From: Gammaproteobacteria bacterium
Lineage (GTDB): Bacteria; Pseudomonadota; Gammaproteobacteria; UBA9214
NCBI GenBank assembly: GCA_029864225.1
Contig: JAOTTU010000087.1
Location: forward strand, 1-8,169
Direction: 5' to 3'
DNA: 8,169 nucleotides
Shown here: one piece after another, positions 5,974-8,169 of the stretch
Layout: the number at the start of each line of letters is the position of its first letter
How positions within the stretch are numbered: the stretch's first letter is position 1
Notes under the pieces: model-generated
What the model was told of the DNA's origin: nothing
The model's database searches: none
What the model saw: the letters and a program-made list of their open reading frames with translations, nothing else
Translations under genes and position numbers: made by a program

Positions 5974-6010
5974 AAGGTGCTCCTGCGGGTGTCGGGTGGT
6001 TCGCAGAAGT

Positions 6011-7591
6011 TCAGTGGCTGGTCCCCTCCGAGCGGTGAATCTTGTTGTAGACGTTGTATTTGCCTACCGGCTTTTTCATGGGGATGCGCTTGACCTCCTC
6101 GAGGCTGTCGGCGTCATAGACCACGATGGCGCCGTCCATGTCCCAGATGCTGAGCAGGGCGTATTTGCCGTCACGGGTAAATTCGACATGCGCTGAGGTC
6201 TTGCCGGGCGCCGGCCGCAGGGTGCGGGCTATTTCCAGTGTCGACTTGTCGATGACGTGCATGGCGTCCCGGTCCGGCCCGGAGAAGACATCGACCCAGG
6301 CATAACGCGAGTTCTCGTGGCTGCGCATGAAAAAGCCCGGGCCCAGGGTGTCGATCTTCTTCAGCGTGTTCCAGTCGCGGGTGTCGATAACACTCACCAC
6401 GCCGTCCTTCAGGTTGGGGCTGGCCAGGACGGTGGTGTCGCGGTACGGCCAGGTAATGCCCGAGCCGAGGTGAGGCATGCCGGGCAGGTCAACATCGGCG
6501 ATCTTGCGGCCGACATCCAGGTGCACCACCTGGCCGTTGCTGCCGTTGCGCGCCGCGCCGATCAGGTGCCGGTAGGCCGGGTCGAAAAAGAAATCATCGA
6601 CATAGTCATCCAGCCGAATACGCCGGACCGGGAACCGGCCGGCCTCGGCGATGCCTTCCTCCATGCGGTAGTCATGCACCAGACCGCGGTACACCGGTGG
6701 CGGATCGTCGGCGTAGCTGATTTCCCAGATCTCCTGCAGGTCCTTCAGGGCGATGATGAAACTCTCCCGTGGCGGCGCCGTGTAAACGGCACTGACCCGC
6801 GAACTGGTACCGTGGTCATCCGTTACCGGGATGACCTTGACCAGGCTGAGGTCGCGGGCATCCAGCAGCACCAGGCTGTGCGGCAGGTAGTTGCCCACCA
6901 TGACATAGCGGTCGTCGGCGGACACCGCCGCGTTGCGGGTATTGATGCCGGCGCGGACCTCGGCCACGGTCTCCAGCCGGTACATGTCGAACTTGCTGAT
7001 CCAGCCGTCGCGCGAGGCGAAGTAGACATAACGGCCGCTGGAGGAATATTTGGGGCCGCCGTGCAGGGCATAACGCGATTTGAAACGGTGGATCGGCTCC
7101 AGCCGGTCGCCGTCCAGCACCGTGACGTGATGATCACCGGCCTCGACGACCAGGAACAGGTTGAGCGGATCGGCCTTGTAGGCCGGCTTGAGACTGGCTG
7201 CCGTGGCCGCCAGCAACTCCGGCTTGTGAACGACGTGGCTGGCACGGATCTCGGCCGCGTCCCATACGGGCATCCGGTCAGGGACGGTGTAGATGTAGGC
7301 GACCAGGGCATCGATCTGTGGCATGTCGAGCTTGCCCTCGAAGGCGGGCATCTGGGTGGCCGGTAGGCCACTACCAATGACCGTGGCCGCATTGTCCCTG
7401 CGCAGGCGCCGGAGATTATCGGGCAGCAGGGCCGGTCCCGTGCCGCCGAGGCGATCGGCGCCATGACAGCCGGCACAATGTTCCGTGTAGAGTGCCGCGA
7501 CGTCTGGCACCGCAGCGGTGGCAGGGACGCTGATGGCGGTAAGGACGGTAATGAGCCAGTAAAGGTAGGGGTATATGCTGATCTTATTCAT
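6011..7591 (-). CDS. nirN: Cytochrome c/d1-domain protein, dihydro-heme d1 dehydrogenase family
   Basis: The 526-residue protein has a signal peptide or short anchor (about residues 9-27), a class I cytochrome c domain with CAGCH at C39-C42-H43 and likely Met ligand M81 (QMP), and a d1-type eight-bladed propeller. The propeller carries RYALHGG, whose H177 fits the heme d1 axial ligand. NirN completes heme d1 in the periplasm by oxidising dihydro-heme d1 before transfer to NirS. I prefer NirN to nitrite reductase NirS because the NirS catalytic region FLHDGG is here YVDDFFFDPAYRHLIGAAR (330 onward), so one catalytic His is Asp. The PAPGKTSAHVEFT segment and GTSH C-terminus also look NirN-like. 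NirF is less likely because it lacks the c-type heme domain. It follows nirJ on the same strand after 98 bases. No strong Shine-Dalgarno site precedes the ATG. Confidence 0.85.
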   Translation of the reverse strand: MNKISIYPYLYWLITVLTAISVPATAAVPDVAALYTEHCAGCHGADRLGGTGPALLPDNLRRLRRDNAATVIGSGLPATQMPAFEGKLDMPQIDALVAYIYTVPDRMPVWDAAEIRASHVVHKPELLAATAASLKPAYKADPLNLFLVVEAGDHHVTVLDGDRLEPIHRFKSRYALHGGPKYSSSGRYVYFASRDGWISKFDMYRLETVAEVRAGINTRNAAVSADDRYVMVGNYLPHSLVLLDARDLSLVKVIPVTDDHGTSSRVSAVYTAPPRESFIIALKDLQEIWEISYADDPPPVYRGLVHDYRMEEGIAEAGRFPVRRIRLDDYVDDFFFDPAYRHLIGAARNGSNGQVVHLDVGRKIADVDLPGMPHLGSGITWPYRDTTVLASPNLKDGVVSVIDTRDWNTLKKIDTLGPGFFMRSHENSRYAWVDVFSGPDRDAMHVIDKSTLEIARTLRPAPGKTSAHVEFTRDGKYALLSIWDMDGAIVVYDADSLEEVKRIPMKKPVGKYNVYNKIHRSEGTSH

Positions 7592-7689
7592 GGTTAGAAC
7601 AATCTTGCTCGGTGCGCAGAGCGCACACTACAGGTATTCGTTATGGCGGGAGAATAGGGATATAGGGCGATCTCTGTGCACCACAGGAT
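7592..7689. other. nirJ-nirN gap with a palindromic repeat copy
   Basis: These 98 bases hold no gene. A palindrome of the same kind as in the gap beyond nirN lies near the nirN start (7608-7634). I found no FNR/DNR-type box and no clear promoter, so nirN may be read through from nirJ. Confidence 0.5.
7608..7634. repeat. Inverted copy of the intergenic repeat upstream of nirN
   Basis: GTGCGC AGA GCGCAC (7612-7626) is a perfect 6-base stem. Its context, CTCGGTGCG...CGCACACTACA, matches the reverse complement of copy B (TTCGGTGCG...CGCACTCTACA). The element therefore lies in opposite orientation to those beyond the other end of nirN. Confidence 0.6.
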
Positions 7690-8169
7690 TCAACTCGCGC
7701 GGCGAATAGTGCGTACCTTCAGCGCCAGTGGCTCCGGTTGTGCGTCGGCATAGTCCGCCGGGTCGATGTTCAGTTCCCGGTCATCCAGGTAGCAGGCCGG
7801 GTCCTCCCACCAGGGGTCACCGGTCATCTGGAAGGCGCGCACGCGGGTGTTGCCGCCGCAGATATCCCGGAAGCCGCAGGCCCCGCAGCGGCCCCGCAGC
7901 GGCCGTGGGGTGGCCTTGAGGCCGGCCATCAGCGGGTCGCTGGTATCCGCCCAGATGTCGGAGAATGGCCGTTCCTTGACGTTGCCGAGATTGTAGTTCC
8001 ACCAGAAGGTGTCCGGGTGCACGTTGCCCAGGTTGTCGATGTTGGCGATATTGACGCCGGAGGCGTTGCCGCCCCACTGCCGCAGCCGTTGCTGCATCTC
8101 GGCGGCGCGTTCCGGCAGCATGCGCTCGACCCACTTGAGCAAATACACGCCGTCGGCGTCGTTGTTGCT
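7690..8169 (-). CDS. nirJ: Heme d1 biosynthesis radical SAM protein NirJ, C-terminal part
   Basis: The frame is open to the right window edge, so the 159 residues seen are the C-terminal part; the radical SAM core with CxxxCxxC lies outside. The part seen is the SPASM-like domain. NIDNLGNVHPDTFWW and LGNVKERPFSDIWADTSDPLM are followed by the cysteines of CGACGFRDICGGNTRVRAF and the later Cys in DPACYLDD, which would bind an auxiliary Fe-S cluster. The TSDPLMAGLK and GNTRVRA words are typical of NirJ. NirJ acts in the cytoplasm and removes propionate side chains from the heme d1 precursor derived from siroheme. The GTG at 8148 is not the true start, because homologous-looking sequence continues upstream of it. 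The order nirJ-nirN agrees with known nir clusters. Confidence 0.9.
   Translation of the reverse strand, partial: SNNDADGVYLLKWVERMLPERAAEMQQRLRQWGGNASGVNIANIDNLGNVHPDTFWWNYNLGNVKERPFSDIWADTSDPLMAGLKATPRPLRGRCGACGFRDICGGNTRVRAFQMTGDPWWEDPACYLDDRELNIDPADYADAQPEPLALKVRTIRRAS

Larger units (their letters stand above)
5557..6010. other. Convergent intergenic region made of degenerate palindromic repeats
   Basis: These 454 bases lie between the ends of the + strand group and nirN. I see no credible gene; the short open frames here have no recognisable protein features. The region is a patchwork of GTGCGTTCAACGCAC-type and ATGGGCA...TGCCCAT-type palindromes plus one longer inverted repeat near nirN. 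Any of the stem-loops could end transcription from either side, but none carries a T run. Confidence 0.7.

Noticed and set aside
5557..6010. CRISPR array or small protein genes in the repeat-rich gap
   Set aside because: Repeats are few, unequal in length, degenerate and irregularly spaced. Open frames there shift between repeat copies and have no recognisable protein features.
6257..7366. A 369-residue open frame on the + strand opposite nirN
   Set aside because: It is antisense to a gene with clear c-heme and d1 motifs. Its translation has no domain signature and its composition (rich in Val, Asp, His, Arg) is that of an antisense shadow in GC-rich DNA.
6011..7591. Assignment as cytochrome cd1 nitrite reductase (NirS)
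   Set aside because: One of the two catalytic His positions is Asp, and the C-terminal and DDFFF motifs are of NirN type.

Overview
The window looks like chromosomal DNA of a denitrifying proteobacterium. A beta- or gammaproteobacterium is my inference from gene content, fairly high GC and the type of intergenic palindromes; no rRNA or other marker gene is present. Two gene groups converge on a repeat-rich gap.

The left part, bases 1-5556, is read on the + strand as one probable respiratory gene cluster. It starts with the C-terminal part of a B-family (ba3-like) heme-copper oxidoreductase subunit I. Next come heme O synthase (ctaB, overlapping the oxidase gene), a 168-base gap, a SCO/SenC copper chaperone with a His-rich leader, and a large fusion protein (diheme cytochrome b, two [4Fe-4S] clusters, and a MvhD-like domain). 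A membrane-anchored protein of unknown function and a bacteriohemerythrin complete the group.

The gap at 5557-6010 holds no gene. It contains degenerate copies of a palindromic intergenic repeat and several stem-loops. Another copy lies in the gap at 7592-7689.

The right part, 6011-8169, is read on the - strand: the C-terminal part of nirJ (radical SAM enzyme of heme d1 synthesis), then nirN (c-type heme plus d1 beta-propeller, the dihydro-heme d1 dehydrogenase family). Both belong to the maturation of cytochrome cd1 nitrite reductase, which makes NO. nirS itself is not in the window.

The main interpretation is that the left cluster is a non-canonical nitric oxide reductase module. In the subunit I fragment, all the visible heme and CuB histidines are present. 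The position of the His-crosslinked Tyr of oxygen-reducing oxidases (Tyr237 in Thermus ba3) is Gln. Loss of that Tyr is the hallmark of NO-reducing members of the superfamily. The neighbouring heme d1 genes, the SCO protein and the NO/O2-binding hemerythrin fit this reading. The order also recalls the norSY-senC-orf1 cluster known from ammonia oxidisers. The cytochrome b/ferredoxin/MvhD fusion is the most unusual protein. It could join a cytoplasmic electron carrier or thiol/disulfide couple to the quinone pool, but that function is inferred from domains only.
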